A stretch of 40,310 nt of DNA from NCBI GenBank assembly GCA_014896355.1, contig JADBKO010000032.1:1-40310 (forward strand), given 5' to 3'. Position 1 is the stretch's first letter. Every line of letters begins with the position of its first letter. The notes beneath the pieces were generated by a model that worked only from the letters and a program-made list of their open reading frames with translations, had not been told where the DNA came from and made no database searches. Made by a program: the position numbers and the translations under genes. This stretch comes from Bacillota bacterium. GTDB taxonomy: Bacteria > Bacillota > UBA5301 > Bu52. This document shows positions 27,393-36,688 of this stretch, one piece after another.

Positions 27393-28979
27393 ATGCCGCA
27401 GGGAGAGGGCACTTCGGGCATGAACACACTCTATTGCGGGCCCGGATGCGGCGGAAGGGGCTCACAGCCCTGTGTCCGGGTGAGCGGCAGCGGTACGTCG
27501 GCAGCACGGGCGCAAAACTCCAGCCTTATGCCGCTTTGCCTGAGTGTCGCTCTCAGCCTTTGTATGCCACTCATGGCGGATCCCGCGCAAGCGGCAGACA
27601 CCCGGCGCGAGGACAAGCCCGAGGTGCAATGGCGGCTTCAATATCAGCAGGGCAGACCTGGGCCCCAGGCCAGCCTCACCTTGGCTGGCCCGGCGGCCGC
27701 AGGAATCCACTGGCAGCTGCAGGCGAAGGCCGATTTACCCTTGGATGCCGAGGGCCTGAGAGCGGACCGGCCGGAAGCTGGCCTTGCACTGAGCCTGGAT
27801 GGGTCGGCCGTGGGTGGGGAGGTCTTGGACTGGCTAAAAGGGGCTGTGGCGGTATCGGCACCTGACAGTGTGGACCGGCGTTGGCTGTTGGGGCTGCAGG
27901 CACGCCTGAACCTGCCGGCGTCCAGGGAGAGTCATGGCAACCTGGGGGCTGTGCGGGTCGAGTTCCGCCTTCCGGAAGCCCGCCCACTTCTACGCTACAC
28001 GGATGTAGAGCTTGGTTTGAGGAACAGGTCAAGCGCTGGGCGCTCAGCGGCTGCGTACAGGGTATCCGGCCAAGTCCTGGCGCGCATGAAGGATTATCCG
28101 GAGAATCCGCGCAACTCCTGGCACGGGGTTGACCTGGCCGCCACTCTGGGATTTCCGACCAGTGTGGCACCCACGCAGGACGACTCTTTTCAGGAGGAGT
28201 CTGCCGGGGTGGATCTCCGGGCCGCCATGGAGGAACCGGAAGACTCCTCCGGCATCGAGTGGCCCGCAGACCCCGAACCCAGCCGCATCTTTGTGCGGAC
28301 GGATCTGCGCTACAAACATTTTCCTGTCGCAAAGGAGAAGAGCTATTGGTTGTGGAGGTTTACGACATCCGGCCTCGGGCAGTCATGGTCATGGGAGCCT
28401 GGGGCGGAGTACCGCCAGGATTTAGCGGCGGAACGAACGTCATGGCGTTCTTGGCTGGGGATCCAGTTGCCGCAGTTGATCTGGGGCCCCAGCCGGTTGG
28501 AAGCCGCAGCCCGCGTCGGCACCGCGTTTCAGCGACCATCGCCTCTCGGAGACTGGCGATGCCATCGGCTTGAGTATGGTTCGGAGGTGGCCCTCCTGAC
28601 GGAGATCCCCCAGGTCGCCAAGCTGCGGCTCTGGGTTCGCCATGATGCAGGGGCATCCCGCGTCCGGGACAATGGGGACGCCGCGAACCAGGAAAAGTGG
28701 CAACACAAATCCTCGGCGACCCTGGGGATCCGGTACCTCCTCGAACGGTATCCCTATAGTCTCGAGCTGGAAGCGCGGGCGGCACCGGCTCTACTTTGGG
28801 AGACGTTGCGCGGAAAGGCCCGCTCCCCCGAAGGCACGGAGGATGGGACCTTCGGGGATGACGACGGCGGAAAGTATGATATATTACATCTGGAGGCAGC
28901 GTCGCGGGGGGATTCCGGCCAAGGCCCTTCCTCAGGACCGCCGGCGGTCGTCTCGGTGTTAATTTCACGAACGCTTTAA
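27393..28979 (+). CDS. secreted beta-rich protein of unknown function
   Basis: I do not recognise this family. From ATG 27393 it has about 528 residues. A signal peptide is visible (MPLCLSVALSLCMPLMADPAQA, shortened: hydrophobic core then AQA before ADTRR). The mature part contains roughly 16-18 short alternating polar/apolar segments, for example IHWQLQAKADL, WLLGLQARLNL, RIFVRTDLRYKHF, SSATLGIRYLL and YSLELEARAAP, separated by acidic or Gly/Pro turns. This resembles an outer-membrane beta-barrel more than a soluble enzyme. It ends VVSVLISRTL, without the usual terminal Phe/Trp. An envelope location is inferred. The true start is uncertain because the n-region is long. Confidence 0.7.
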   Translation: MPQGEGTSGMNTLYCGPGCGGRGSQPCVRVSGSGTSAARAQNSSLMPLCLSVALSLCMPLMADPAQAADTRREDKPEVQWRLQYQQGRPGPQASLTLAGPAAAGIHWQLQAKADLPLDAEGLRADRPEAGLALSLDGSAVGGEVLDWLKGAVAVSAPDSVDRRWLLGLQARLNLPASRESHGNLGAVRVEFRLPEARPLLRYTDVELGLRNRSSAGRSAAAYRVSGQVLARMKDYPENPRNSWHGVDLAATLGFPTSVAPTQDDSFQEESAGVDLRAAMEEPEDSSGIEWPADPEPSRIFVRTDLRYKHFPVAKEKSYWLWRFTTSGLGQSWSWEPGAEYRQDLAAERTSWRSWLGIQLPQLIWGPSRLEAAARVGTAFQRPSPLGDWRCHRLEYGSEVALLTEIPQVAKLRLWVRHDAGASRVRDNGDAANQEKWQHKSSATLGIRYLLERYPYSLELEARAAPALLWETLRGKARSPEGTEDGTFGDDDGGKYDILHLEAASRGDSGQGPSSGPPAVVSVLISRTL

Positions 28980-29004
28980 GGCACAGGGGAAGGGGTGATG
29001 ATGA

Positions 29005-29697
29005 ATGGCCGGCCGTGGCGGCAACGATGTCGGGGGAACACCGGCAGGGTACCGGGCGGCGTTGGACGAAGCTTGGCGGAAATTGGCGTCCATTCCACCT
29101 GAGACGGCTGCATTACTCACGGGCGCGGGCCTGGGTATACCGGGGCAGGTCGCGCTCGAATACTTTGGCAGGACCGTTAGGATTTCCTGGCCTGTTCAGG
29201 GCCGTGAAGGCGCCCCCGGGCGAATGGAGAGCCTCTTCCCCTTGACCGGCGCAGACCAGGTTGTCCTCCTTCACTATTTAGCTGCGTCGCCTTCTGATTC
29301 AGCGTCGCGGCCAGAAACGGACTGGATATCGTTTCGTCAGCTGTGGGGAGGAGCGGTCTACTGGGACGCTTTTCAACGGCGCGTGATAGCGCCCCTGGTG
29401 GCGCTTTTCGGGTCCGATCCGGATCTACTGCACGAGGCATGCCGTGAAGTGTTCGGACAAGCCACCCGAGAGGCCGGATTCGGAACTGCGTCGACAATCG
29501 TACAAGCCTTGCCCAACGTTGCACTGGCTTACGTCTTGTGGGCAGGCGACTCCGAGGTTCCTCCATCCGGAACCGTACTTTTTGCCGGACGGGCAAACGA
29601 CTGGCTGCCCACAGAAGATTTAGTTCACTTGGCCTGCGTGCCGGTACAAGCCTGGAAGAGTTTTGTTCTTCGTAGGGAAAGGGAGCAACGACCATGA
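29005..29697 (+). CDS. DUF3786 family protein
   Basis: 230 residues matching DUF3786: FPLTGADQVVLLHYLAASPS, then WISFRQLWGGAVYWDAFQRR and ALAYVLWAGDSEVPPSGTVL, with PTEDLVHLA near the end. The family occurs in anaerobic Bacillota and related groups, sometimes with corrinoid or one-carbon proteins. No enzyme activity is assigned. The ATG at 29005 has GGGGAAGGGG upstream. The final ATGA is shared with the prs start, so the two are translationally coupled. Confidence 0.85.
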   Translation: MAGRGGNDVGGTPAGYRAALDEAWRKLASIPPETAALLTGAGLGIPGQVALEYFGRTVRISWPVQGREGAPGRMESLFPLTGADQVVLLHYLAASPSDSASRPETDWISFRQLWGGAVYWDAFQRRVIAPLVALFGSDPDLLHEACREVFGQATREAGFGTASTIVQALPNVALAYVLWAGDSEVPPSGTVLFAGRANDWLPTEDLVHLACVPVQAWKSFVLRREREQRP

Positions 29698-30641
29698 GCA
29701 TGCTGGAAGGCATGAAGATTTTCGTAGGTACGTCAGTCCCGCAATTGGGCAAAGAGGTAGCGGAATTCCTCCAAGTCCCCTTGGGGCATGTGATGATCAA
29801 GCGGTTCGCCTGTGGTGAGATCTATGTGCGCTACGAAGAGACGGTCCGCGGGTATGACGTATTCGTGATCCAATCTCTATCCCAGCCCGTGAATGACAAT
29901 CTCGTGGAACTCATGATCATGATTGACGCCCTCAAGCGGGCCTCCGCAGGGCGAATCAACGCCGTCATTCCTCATTACGGATATGCGCGGCAGGAGAAAA
30001 AGGTGGCTCCGCGGGAGCCGATTTCAGCGCGCATGGTGGCGGATGTATTGACCACGGTCGGAGCAGACCGGGTGGTCACCATCGACCTGCACGCCCCAGC
30101 TATACAAGGCTTTTTTAATATCCCTGTGGACCATCTCACGGCTTTGCCGATCCTGGCGGATTATTTCCGGGGCCGTGACCTGTCGGATGCCGTGGTGGTG
30201 GCCTTGGATGCCGGGGGAATCAAGCGGGCGGAACAGATGGCGGCCCGTTTGAATCTGCCCCTGGTCGGGATGTACAAACGGCGCCCTGACCATAATGTGG
30301 CCGAAGTCACGCACGTCATCGGAGACGTGGTGGGGAAGAAGCCCATTATTATCGAGGATCTTATCGATACCGGTGGGACGCTGATTGCGGGAGTGGAGGC
30401 ACTTCTTCAGCACGGGGCCAAGCCTGAGGTCTACGTGTGCGCCACACATCCCATCCTGTCCGGGCCAGCTGCGGAACGCATGGCCCATCCTGCCATCAAG
30501 GAGGTCGTGTTCACCAACACGGTGGCTATTCCGCCGAACCGTAAGCTGCCGAAGGTGACCGTCCTCTCCGTGGCACCTTTGGTGGCAAAAGCCATCCACC
30601 GTATTCACACCGAGGGTTCCGTCAGCGAGCTGTTCGACTGA
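29694..30641 (+). CDS. prs: ribose-phosphate pyrophosphokinase (PRPP synthase)
   Basis: It makes phosphoribosyl pyrophosphate from ribose 5-phosphate and ATP for nucleotide, His and Trp synthesis. It is 315 residues, the typical length. Class I motifs are KRFACGEIYVRYEETVRG, then VIPHYGYARQEKK, TIDLHAPAIQGFF (metal-binding His) and the PRPP loop IIIEDLIDTGGTL. The loop has Glu-Asp where most homologues have Asp-Asp, a mild deviation. The flexible loop KRRPDHN is present. The start ATG 29694 overlaps the DUF3786 stop. Confidence 0.96.
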   Translation: MSMLEGMKIFVGTSVPQLGKEVAEFLQVPLGHVMIKRFACGEIYVRYEETVRGYDVFVIQSLSQPVNDNLVELMIMIDALKRASAGRINAVIPHYGYARQEKKVAPREPISARMVADVLTTVGADRVVTIDLHAPAIQGFFNIPVDHLTALPILADYFRGRDLSDAVVVALDAGGIKRAEQMAARLNLPLVGMYKRRPDHNVAEVTHVIGDVVGKKPIIIEDLIDTGGTLIAGVEALLQHGAKPEVYVCATHPILSGPAAERMAHPAIKEVVFTNTVAIPPNRKLPKVTVLSVAPLVAKAIHRIHTEGSVSELFD

Positions 30642-30721
30642 CGATCCCGGGCACCCCGTGGACTGTGCCGGCCGCGTAGTTATAAAGTTCCCCCGGCCGC
30701 GTAGACTTGTGAGGACGATGA
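30642..30721. repeat. 12-bp direct repeat between prs and the next gene
   Basis: CCGGCCGCGTAG occurs at 30668-30679 and again at 30693-30704, 25 bp apart, around an AT-rich TTATAAAGT core. It could be a regulator site or simple duplication. No terminator was seen after prs. Confidence 0.4.
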
Positions 30722-31087
30722 ATGGGGGGCGAACGAATGCGACCGGCGCAGAGGAGCCACGTGGGAGGAAAGGGTGCACGAAAGGGTCCCGGTTTCCGGA
30801 GGCTGGGGGCCTGGGGCGCAGGGTTCTTTGCTGCCCTGGCGGGCTGGACCATCTGGGGGTGGCTGGCGTTGGGTAATCCGTCGGTTGTGGCTTTTGGTCC
30901 GGTGCAACCCCAGCTTGAAGCTTTGTCCCGGCTACGGTTTTGGTGGAGCCTGGGCGGGGTTGGATTGGCCGTGGCGGGAGCGTGGCTGGCGTGGGCAGCG
31001 TGGCGCATTCGCCGCAGGACGGCTGCTCGGCGGCGGCATGGCGCCGACGCGGCAACACGCCACAGTCTCGGGGGACTGGACGTGTGA
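30722..31087 (+). CDS. small membrane protein of unknown function
   Basis: 121 residues with a basic N-terminus and two membrane segments (about 29-50, GAWGAGFFAALAGWTIWGWLAL, shortened; and about 72-93), then an Arg-rich tail (RIRRRTAARRRHG). No family is recognised. The start is ATG 30722 (GAGG upstream); ATG 30737 is an alternative. Its stop shares GTGA with the start of the ABC-F gene, suggesting coupled translation. Confidence 0.6.
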   Translation: MGGERMRPAQRSHVGGKGARKGPGFRRLGAWGAGFFAALAGWTIWGWLALGNPSVVAFGPVQPQLEALSRLRFWWSLGGVGLAVAGAWLAWAAWRIRRRTAARRRHGADAATRHSLGGLDV

Positions 31088-33066
31088 GCATACTGGCTGT
31101 ATCCGATGTAAGCTTGGACTATGGCGGCCAGGCCGTACTCCGTGGAGTCACCTTTTCTCTGGCCGCGGGCGAACACATCGGCCTCATCGGGCCCAACGGA
31201 GGAGGGAAGAGCACCCTTCTGAAGATCCTGGCAGGCGTACTGGAACCTGACCGGGGACGCGTGACCGTGAGCAAGGGTACGCGGATTGGCTTCCTCCAGC
31301 AGGACGCTGTGTTCACCAAGCGGGGCACCATCTGGGAGGAGGCCCTGCGGGTGCAGATGCCCCTGATCCAGGCGCGTCAACAGCTGGCCGTCCTAGGGTT
31401 GCATTACCGGGCGCAGGAGTACCAGCAGGCTTTAGAGTGGCTGGAATCCCAGGGGGGATTTCAGCCGGAAGTGGAGGCGCGGCGCGTTCTGTTCGGCCTG
31501 GGTTTTCGTGCCTCCGATCTGGACAGGCCCATCGTACAGCTGAGCGGGGGCCAGCGCGTCCGCCTCATGCTGGCTCTGACGTTGCTGCCACGGCCTGACC
31601 TGCTGTTGTTGGACGAGCCCACGAACCACCTGGATTTGGAGGCTATCCAATGGCTGGAGGGGTTTCTGGCCCGTTATCCAGGCACGTTCATAGCGGTCTC
31701 CCATGACCGGGACTTCTTGGACGGGGTGGTTGGTCGAATCTTGCTGCTGGAATCCGGTAAGCTCCGGTCCTACAGGGGGAATTACTCCGCCTATCGGCGC
31801 GTATGGGAGGCGGAACGGGACCGGGAGGAGAAGGAGCAGGAGTTCCTGGAACGGAGGGCGGCCGACCTCCAGGCGTATGTGGACCGTTACCGTGCCGGCA
31901 ACCGTTCCAAGCAGGCCAAAAGCCGTCAGAAGCAGCTTCAGCGGATCCTGACAGCCATGGGGCCGGAGCCGGGGGCGGGAAAGAATGGCCGTTCCTTGCG
32001 GCTACCCTGGACGAACAACGCGCTTCCCGGCGGGGCAGAAGGGTCCCGCGTCCTCATCCGGGCGCAGGGCTTGGCAAAGTCCTTTGGCTCCAGGCTTCTG
32101 TTCCGTGACGTTCATCTCCTGTTGCGCCGGGGCGACAAGGTCGGTGTCATTGGGCCCAACGGCAGCGGTAAGACCACACTTGTGCGGATTCTGGTGGGCG
32201 AGGCAGCGCCGGATCAGGGCCAGGTCGAATATGGAACCGGGTGGACCCTGGGATATTTTGACCAGGAACTATCCAGCTTGCCGCCGGGGGAGACCGTTTT
32301 GGAGGCTCTGGAAAGCGCCACAGCCTGGCCGCCTGCCCAGGCCAGGGACTATCTGGCCAAGTTCCTGTTTCGAGACGATGAAGTGTTCAAGGCGACTTCG
32401 GCCTTGAGCGGCGGAGAACGAAACCGCCTGTTGCTGGCGTGCCTGTTGTCCCGGGCACCCAATCTGTTGGTCCTGGATGAACCCACGAACCACCTGGATA
32501 TCGAAGCGCGGGAAGCCTTGGAGCAAGCGTTGACGGAGTACCAGGGCACGCTCCTCCTGGTCTCCCATGACCGTAGGCTTTTGCGTAGCACAGTGTCGAC
32601 CTTATGGATCACCGGCGGAGGAAGTGTGCAGGTCTTCGACGGGCCGCTGTCTGCCTGGTTGGAAATGCACCGGGCTTCAGCCCAGGCGGGATTGGCAACG
32701 CCCGGCGGCAGCGCTCCGCCGGAGAGGGAAAGGCTGGCTTCAGAGAAGGAAACGCGCGGTCAGCCGTTGCTGCCGGATACGGAGGAAGACCGCGTTCCAT
32801 CGTCCACAAAGCCCGGCCTTTCCAAGGACCGGATACGCAGGTTGAAGGAGCAGGTCCGGGCATTGGAGGGGGACATCGACCAGGCTGAGAGTCGGTTGCA
32901 GCGGATCAACCAACGTCTGGCCGATCCGGCTACGTATCAGGCGGATGCAGAGGAGCTCCGCCGGCTGGCCGAGGATCAGAGGCAGGTGCAAGGGCAACTG
33001 GAGGAACTTTACACTCGCTGGGCTGAGCTGGCGGATCAACTGGAAGGCTCTGGGGGTGTTCGCTAG
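31084..33066 (+). CDS. ABC-F family ATP-binding protein
   Basis: 660 residues from GTG 31084. Two ABC cassettes are present. The first has GPNGGGKST (36-44), LSGGQRVRL and LLLLDEPTNHLD. The second has GPNGSGKTT, LSGGERNRLLLA and LLVLDEPTNHLD. Between them is the ABC-F linker helix pair with a basic segment (RAGNRSKQAKSRQKQLQRI). A C-terminal coiled coil (about 580-650) is typical of Uup/YdiF-like members. These proteins bind the ribosomal E site and help translation, and some protect from antibiotics. No membrane domain is present. The subfamily is not certain. It has a long N-terminal shadow frame that I exclude. Confidence 0.93.
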   Translation: MSILAVSDVSLDYGGQAVLRGVTFSLAAGEHIGLIGPNGGGKSTLLKILAGVLEPDRGRVTVSKGTRIGFLQQDAVFTKRGTIWEEALRVQMPLIQARQQLAVLGLHYRAQEYQQALEWLESQGGFQPEVEARRVLFGLGFRASDLDRPIVQLSGGQRVRLMLALTLLPRPDLLLLDEPTNHLDLEAIQWLEGFLARYPGTFIAVSHDRDFLDGVVGRILLLESGKLRSYRGNYSAYRRVWEAERDREEKEQEFLERRAADLQAYVDRYRAGNRSKQAKSRQKQLQRILTAMGPEPGAGKNGRSLRLPWTNNALPGGAEGSRVLIRAQGLAKSFGSRLLFRDVHLLLRRGDKVGVIGPNGSGKTTLVRILVGEAAPDQGQVEYGTGWTLGYFDQELSSLPPGETVLEALESATAWPPAQARDYLAKFLFRDDEVFKATSALSGGERNRLLLACLLSRAPNLLVLDEPTNHLDIEAREALEQALTEYQGTLLLVSHDRRLLRSTVSTLWITGGGSVQVFDGPLSAWLEMHRASAQAGLATPGGSAPPERERLASEKETRGQPLLPDTEEDRVPSSTKPGLSKDRIRRLKEQVRALEGDIDQAESRLQRINQRLADPATYQADAEELRRLAEDQRQVQGQLEELYTRWAELADQLEGSGGVR

Positions 33067-33116
33067 GAGAGCGGATTCCGAAAACAGGAAACGTTGAGCG
33101 AAATAGCGAACTAAAG

Positions 33117-35243
33117 ATGAACCGAATGAATGCCGGGTGGCGCAGATCGGGTCGTGATGGGGGTGTTCACGTGGCGCTGCGCCATTGGTTCCGCCTACGG
33201 AAGCCGGTGTTGCCATGGGAAGGGCCCAAGGGCGGTCTGGGAAAAGGCTTCTGGACCCGGCTGGCGAGGCGTTTGGCGTCTGACCCCAGGTTTGAGGAGC
33301 TCTTTTCCGGCCCTGCCTGGGGGGACGCGCCGAAAGAGCCTGGCCAAGCCGCAGCCCCCAAAGACGAAGAGCTGCTGCCGGCTGCAGAAAGCCTTGTCCG
33401 GGCCGGGCGTTACGCCACCGCCGTAGAACTCTATCGCCAGGCGGCGGCGAAATCCGATTCGCCGGCCGCCCTCTGGCTAAGGATCGGACAGATCCAGCGA
33501 AAGGCGGGAAACCTCCGAAAGGCCTGGGAAGCCTTTGAGCTGGCATGGCAATGTGATCCTTCCCTGGCTGAGGCTTTCCGCCAGTACCTTTCTTTGTCAC
33601 GCGAACTGGGTTTGCTGGCCGATTCAGTGCAGAAGCTGCAAGAGCTGGTGAAGGAAGTCCGCGACACACCGGAGCCCCGTAATTATCTGGGGGTTGCTTG
33701 GGCCATGATGGGAGAATATCAGCAAGCTGTTCCCATGTGGCGGGAGACCATGACCCGGTTCCCCAGATACGCACCAGCCCACTCGAACCTGGGAACCTAT
33801 CTCGCCCAGCAAGGGAAAATCGAGGAAGCCATGTTGCGGTTTCAGGTGGCTGCAGAGCTGGATCCAGAAATCGCACCCGTGGCACTCACCAATCTGGCAA
33901 ACCTGCACATCAGTAGAGGGGAGTTCCAGCAGGCCCTGGCTGTCCTCCGGCAGGTTTTGCGCCTGGGCGGCGCGCCGTTGTCCGGAGATGTCTACCACAC
34001 GCTGGGGCACTGCTACAATGCCCTGGGCCAGCCGGCCAAAGCCATTGAGTCCTACCTGCAAGCACTGTCCATGGAGACAGGGTTGTCCACGGAACAGGAC
34101 TACCGGGACATCTTCGCGGAGCTGGCCAGGCTGCAATTGGAATCAGGTAAGCCAGCAGAAGCAGAGAAGGTTTGCCGTCAGGCAGTCAGCCGAGGTCTGA
34201 CCAGCGCTTCGCTTTGGTTCAGCTACGGACAAGCCTTGCAGCAGCGGGGTGCCTTTGCTCAGGCGGCGGAGGCCTATAAACAGGCCTTGCGGGTCCAGCC
34301 TTATGGTTTGAAGGGCTTGCCCATCTACAAGAATCTCAGCCTGGTATATTATCGGCTAGGTGCCTCTGATGTGGCGGCGGAAATCTACCGGGAAATGGGG
34401 CGCGTCCGATCTGAACATTTCCTGCCTTATTTTGGGGTCGGGTGGCCCCAGGCCCAGGGAGCGGAGGACCACGGACCGGAGCCTGAACGGCCCGTAGACT
34501 TCAAATCCGAAGAGAACCTGGAGCGGACACTCTTGCGGTGCCGCGAGCAGGTGAGTACAAGGCCCAATGACCGGCTTGCCCGCGAAAACCTGGCGGATGC
34601 CCTCTATTTGTCAGGCCGCCCGGCGGAGGCGGTAACCCATTACCGCGCCCTTTTGTTGTCCGCGCCGGCTGAGCCACGCCTCTGGTGCAAGCTGGGCATG
34701 GCGTATTACATAAATGACCAGATGTTCTTGGCCCAGGCTTGTTTTACGAAGGCGGCCGAACAGGATTCCAGTTACACTCCGGCCCATTTGGGCACCAGCA
34801 TGGTGCTGCTGGAACAGGGCAATTACCTGGAGGCCATCAGCCATCTTCAGATAGCCATCATAAGCCAACCCGAGTCGGTACTGGCCCACCGATTGCTGGG
34901 TGAAGCTTACCGTGCGGCGGGTCGAGCCGATCAGGCCCGGCAGGCCTTTGCGGCAGCATTGCAGGTGGACGAAAGGGATGTGCAGGCGCGCCTGAAGCTG
35001 GCCGAAATGGACCTCGAGGATGGTGAGCTGCATAAGGCGGAGGAAAGGCTTCGCGCGATTTTGAAAGAAGACCCCGGCTGTGCGGCGGGATGGCAGCTGC
35101 TGAGCCGTGTCCATGCCACCAGTGGCCGTGAGGAACAGGCCCGGGAAGCAAAACGGAGGGCTTACAAGCTGGCACCGTATCTGGCGGAGATAGATGTGAC
35201 GGGGCGGAATCAGGAGGAGCACAAAAAGAACCGGACTTCTTAG
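33117..35243 (+). CDS. large TPR-repeat protein
   Basis: 708 residues with about a dozen TPRs between residues 85 and 690, for example RYATAVELYRQAAAKSDSPA, AHSNLGTYLAQQGKIEEAM and AHRLLGEAYRAAGRADQARQ. No signal peptide or membrane segment is clear, so it is likely a cytoplasmic scaffold. A charged break occurs around residue 450 (PEPERPVDFKSEENL), splitting the array in two. The start may be ATG 33117, 33126 or GTG 33171. None has a strong ribosome site. It is followed 15 bp later by the GGDEF gene, which suggests a joint role. Confidence 0.85.
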   Translation: MNRMNAGWRRSGRDGGVHVALRHWFRLRKPVLPWEGPKGGLGKGFWTRLARRLASDPRFEELFSGPAWGDAPKEPGQAAAPKDEELLPAAESLVRAGRYATAVELYRQAAAKSDSPAALWLRIGQIQRKAGNLRKAWEAFELAWQCDPSLAEAFRQYLSLSRELGLLADSVQKLQELVKEVRDTPEPRNYLGVAWAMMGEYQQAVPMWRETMTRFPRYAPAHSNLGTYLAQQGKIEEAMLRFQVAAELDPEIAPVALTNLANLHISRGEFQQALAVLRQVLRLGGAPLSGDVYHTLGHCYNALGQPAKAIESYLQALSMETGLSTEQDYRDIFAELARLQLESGKPAEAEKVCRQAVSRGLTSASLWFSYGQALQQRGAFAQAAEAYKQALRVQPYGLKGLPIYKNLSLVYYRLGASDVAAEIYREMGRVRSEHFLPYFGVGWPQAQGAEDHGPEPERPVDFKSEENLERTLLRCREQVSTRPNDRLARENLADALYLSGRPAEAVTHYRALLLSAPAEPRLWCKLGMAYYINDQMFLAQACFTKAAEQDSSYTPAHLGTSMVLLEQGNYLEAISHLQIAIISQPESVLAHRLLGEAYRAAGRADQARQAFAAALQVDERDVQARLKLAEMDLEDGELHKAEERLRAILKEDPGCAAGWQLLSRVHATSGREEQAREAKRRAYKLAPYLAEIDVTGRNQEEHKKNRTS

Positions 35244-35258
35244 AGTGGGGGGACCAGG

Positions 35259-36614
35259 GTGGTTGCCTTGGCGGGGTCGATCATAGTGGCGGCAGGGGGG
35301 ATCATCACCTCTACGGCCGCAGTCTATCTTCATTGGCGCCGGGCCATTTGGGTATGGCTCAGCGCCTTGGGCCTTGGGATCGTCACTGCGTTGACTGCGG
35401 GAGGGGTGGTTTCCCGGGACTCGGTGCCAGTCCTCGTCGTTTCCGTCGGCCTGGGTTTAGCTTTGGGAGGCGGGGCGATTCCCGCCGTCGAAGTATGGAA
35501 GCGCCGAATTCTGACCCGAATGGCGGCCATGGAGGCTCAGGCCCGCCAGGCCGAGGCCGGAGCGGAGACTGCAGCCCAAGCCATGGAGAAGCTGCGTTCG
35601 GAACTGGACAAGAGCATTTTTGAGATCTTGGCCATCTACGAGTTCACCTCCGTCGTGGGCAGTATCGCCAATTTGGGAGATTTGGCCGACACCCTGGTGG
35701 ACACCATGCTCCGGGTCGTGGACTACGATGCCTGCGCTTTGCTCTTACTGGGTCAGGACCAGCAGCTACAGCCACAGACACAGCGCGGTTTTTCTGACGA
35801 ACAGATCAACAATTTGTGCCGGGAGTCCCGGCAAAGTGCAGTCCGATGGGCGATCCTGACAGGGCAACCTCTCATTGTGGGGGATATTTTGCAGCAAGAC
35901 CGCTCCCGGTGGCTGGGCGATGCAGGGTATCGCTCGCTTCTCTGCATTCCTCTGACCGTGCGCGGAAGTGTGGTGGCTGTTTTGGTCCTCACCCGTAAGG
36001 ACGCGTCCGCGTTCAGCCAGGACGACGTGCGCCTGCTGCTGATTATCTCGAACCAGGCCGCCTTCGCCATCCAGAACGCTCAGCTGTTTGCAGAAACCCG
36101 CCAGATGGCCATTACAGATGATCTGACCGGCCTGTACAACTACCGCTATTTTCGCAATCGTCTGGACGAAGAAGTCCAAGCTGCCGCTTCGTCTCAGAAG
36201 TCCGTGGCCATGATCATGATCGACCTGGATCATTTCAAGGCCGTGAACGACCGGTACGGCCATCAAAAGGGAGACGAGGTTTTACACACCGTGGGCCGGA
36301 TCATCAAGGAAAACGTCCGAGCCAGCGACTTCGTGGCCCGTTACGGTGGCGAGGAGTTTGCTGTGATTCTCCCGGACGCTGATGCCCAGGAGGCCACTCG
36401 GGTCTCCCAGCGGATCCGGGAGGCCATCTCCAGCCACGATTTCGGCACCCTTCGTCTCACGGCCAGCATGGGTATCGCCGTGTTCCCCTCCCAGCAGGTG
36501 CGAACCCGCGATGAGCTTCTCAGCATAGCGGACAAGATGGCCTATGCTGCCAAGGCGAGCGGGCGCAACAGCATCTTCCTGGCGGAAGACCAAGGCGCCC
36601 GCTTGGTGGGGTGA
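35259..36614 (+). CDS. GAF-GGDEF diguanylate cyclase
   Basis: It synthesises c-di-GMP. It is 451 residues. Two N-terminal membrane segments (about 3-22 and 29-75), a coiled coil (about 85-115), a GAF domain (about 120-275) and a GGDEF domain (about 285-440) follow in order. The active site is GGEEF (363-367), and the product-inhibition I-site RASD (354-357) lies exactly five residues before it, so the enzyme should be active and feedback regulated. The segment DDLTGLYNYRYFRNRLDEEV is typical. The GTG start at 35259 has only a weak ribosome site. The TGA overlaps a GTG of the extended DnaD frame. Confidence 0.92.
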   Translation: MVALAGSIIVAAGGIITSTAAVYLHWRRAIWVWLSALGLGIVTALTAGGVVSRDSVPVLVVSVGLGLALGGGAIPAVEVWKRRILTRMAAMEAQARQAEAGAETAAQAMEKLRSELDKSIFEILAIYEFTSVVGSIANLGDLADTLVDTMLRVVDYDACALLLLGQDQQLQPQTQRGFSDEQINNLCRESRQSAVRWAILTGQPLIVGDILQQDRSRWLGDAGYRSLLCIPLTVRGSVVAVLVLTRKDASAFSQDDVRLLLIISNQAAFAIQNAQLFAETRQMAITDDLTGLYNYRYFRNRLDEEVQAAASSQKSVAMIMIDLDHFKAVNDRYGHQKGDEVLHTVGRIIKENVRASDFVARYGGEEFAVILPDADAQEATRVSQRIREAISSHDFGTLRLTASMGIAVFPSQQVRTRDELLSIADKMAYAAKASGRNSIFLAEDQGARLVG

Positions 36615-36628
36615 GAGTACAGCGCCCT

Positions 36629-36671
36629 GCCGGAGAGGAAGGGTTTCCCTATGCCGGGGACCATCTCCGGC
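36629..36671 (+). other. hairpin in the leader of the DnaD-like gene
   Basis: GCCGGAGA (36629-36636) pairs with TCTCCGGC (36664-36671), enclosing a smaller AGGG-TTT-CCCT hairpin. It lies between the GGDEF stop and the ribosome site (GGGGGGAG) of the DnaD-like gene. It might influence translation; no riboswitch class is recognised. Confidence 0.4.
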
Positions 36672-36688
36672 GGCTGAGGGGGGAGCCA

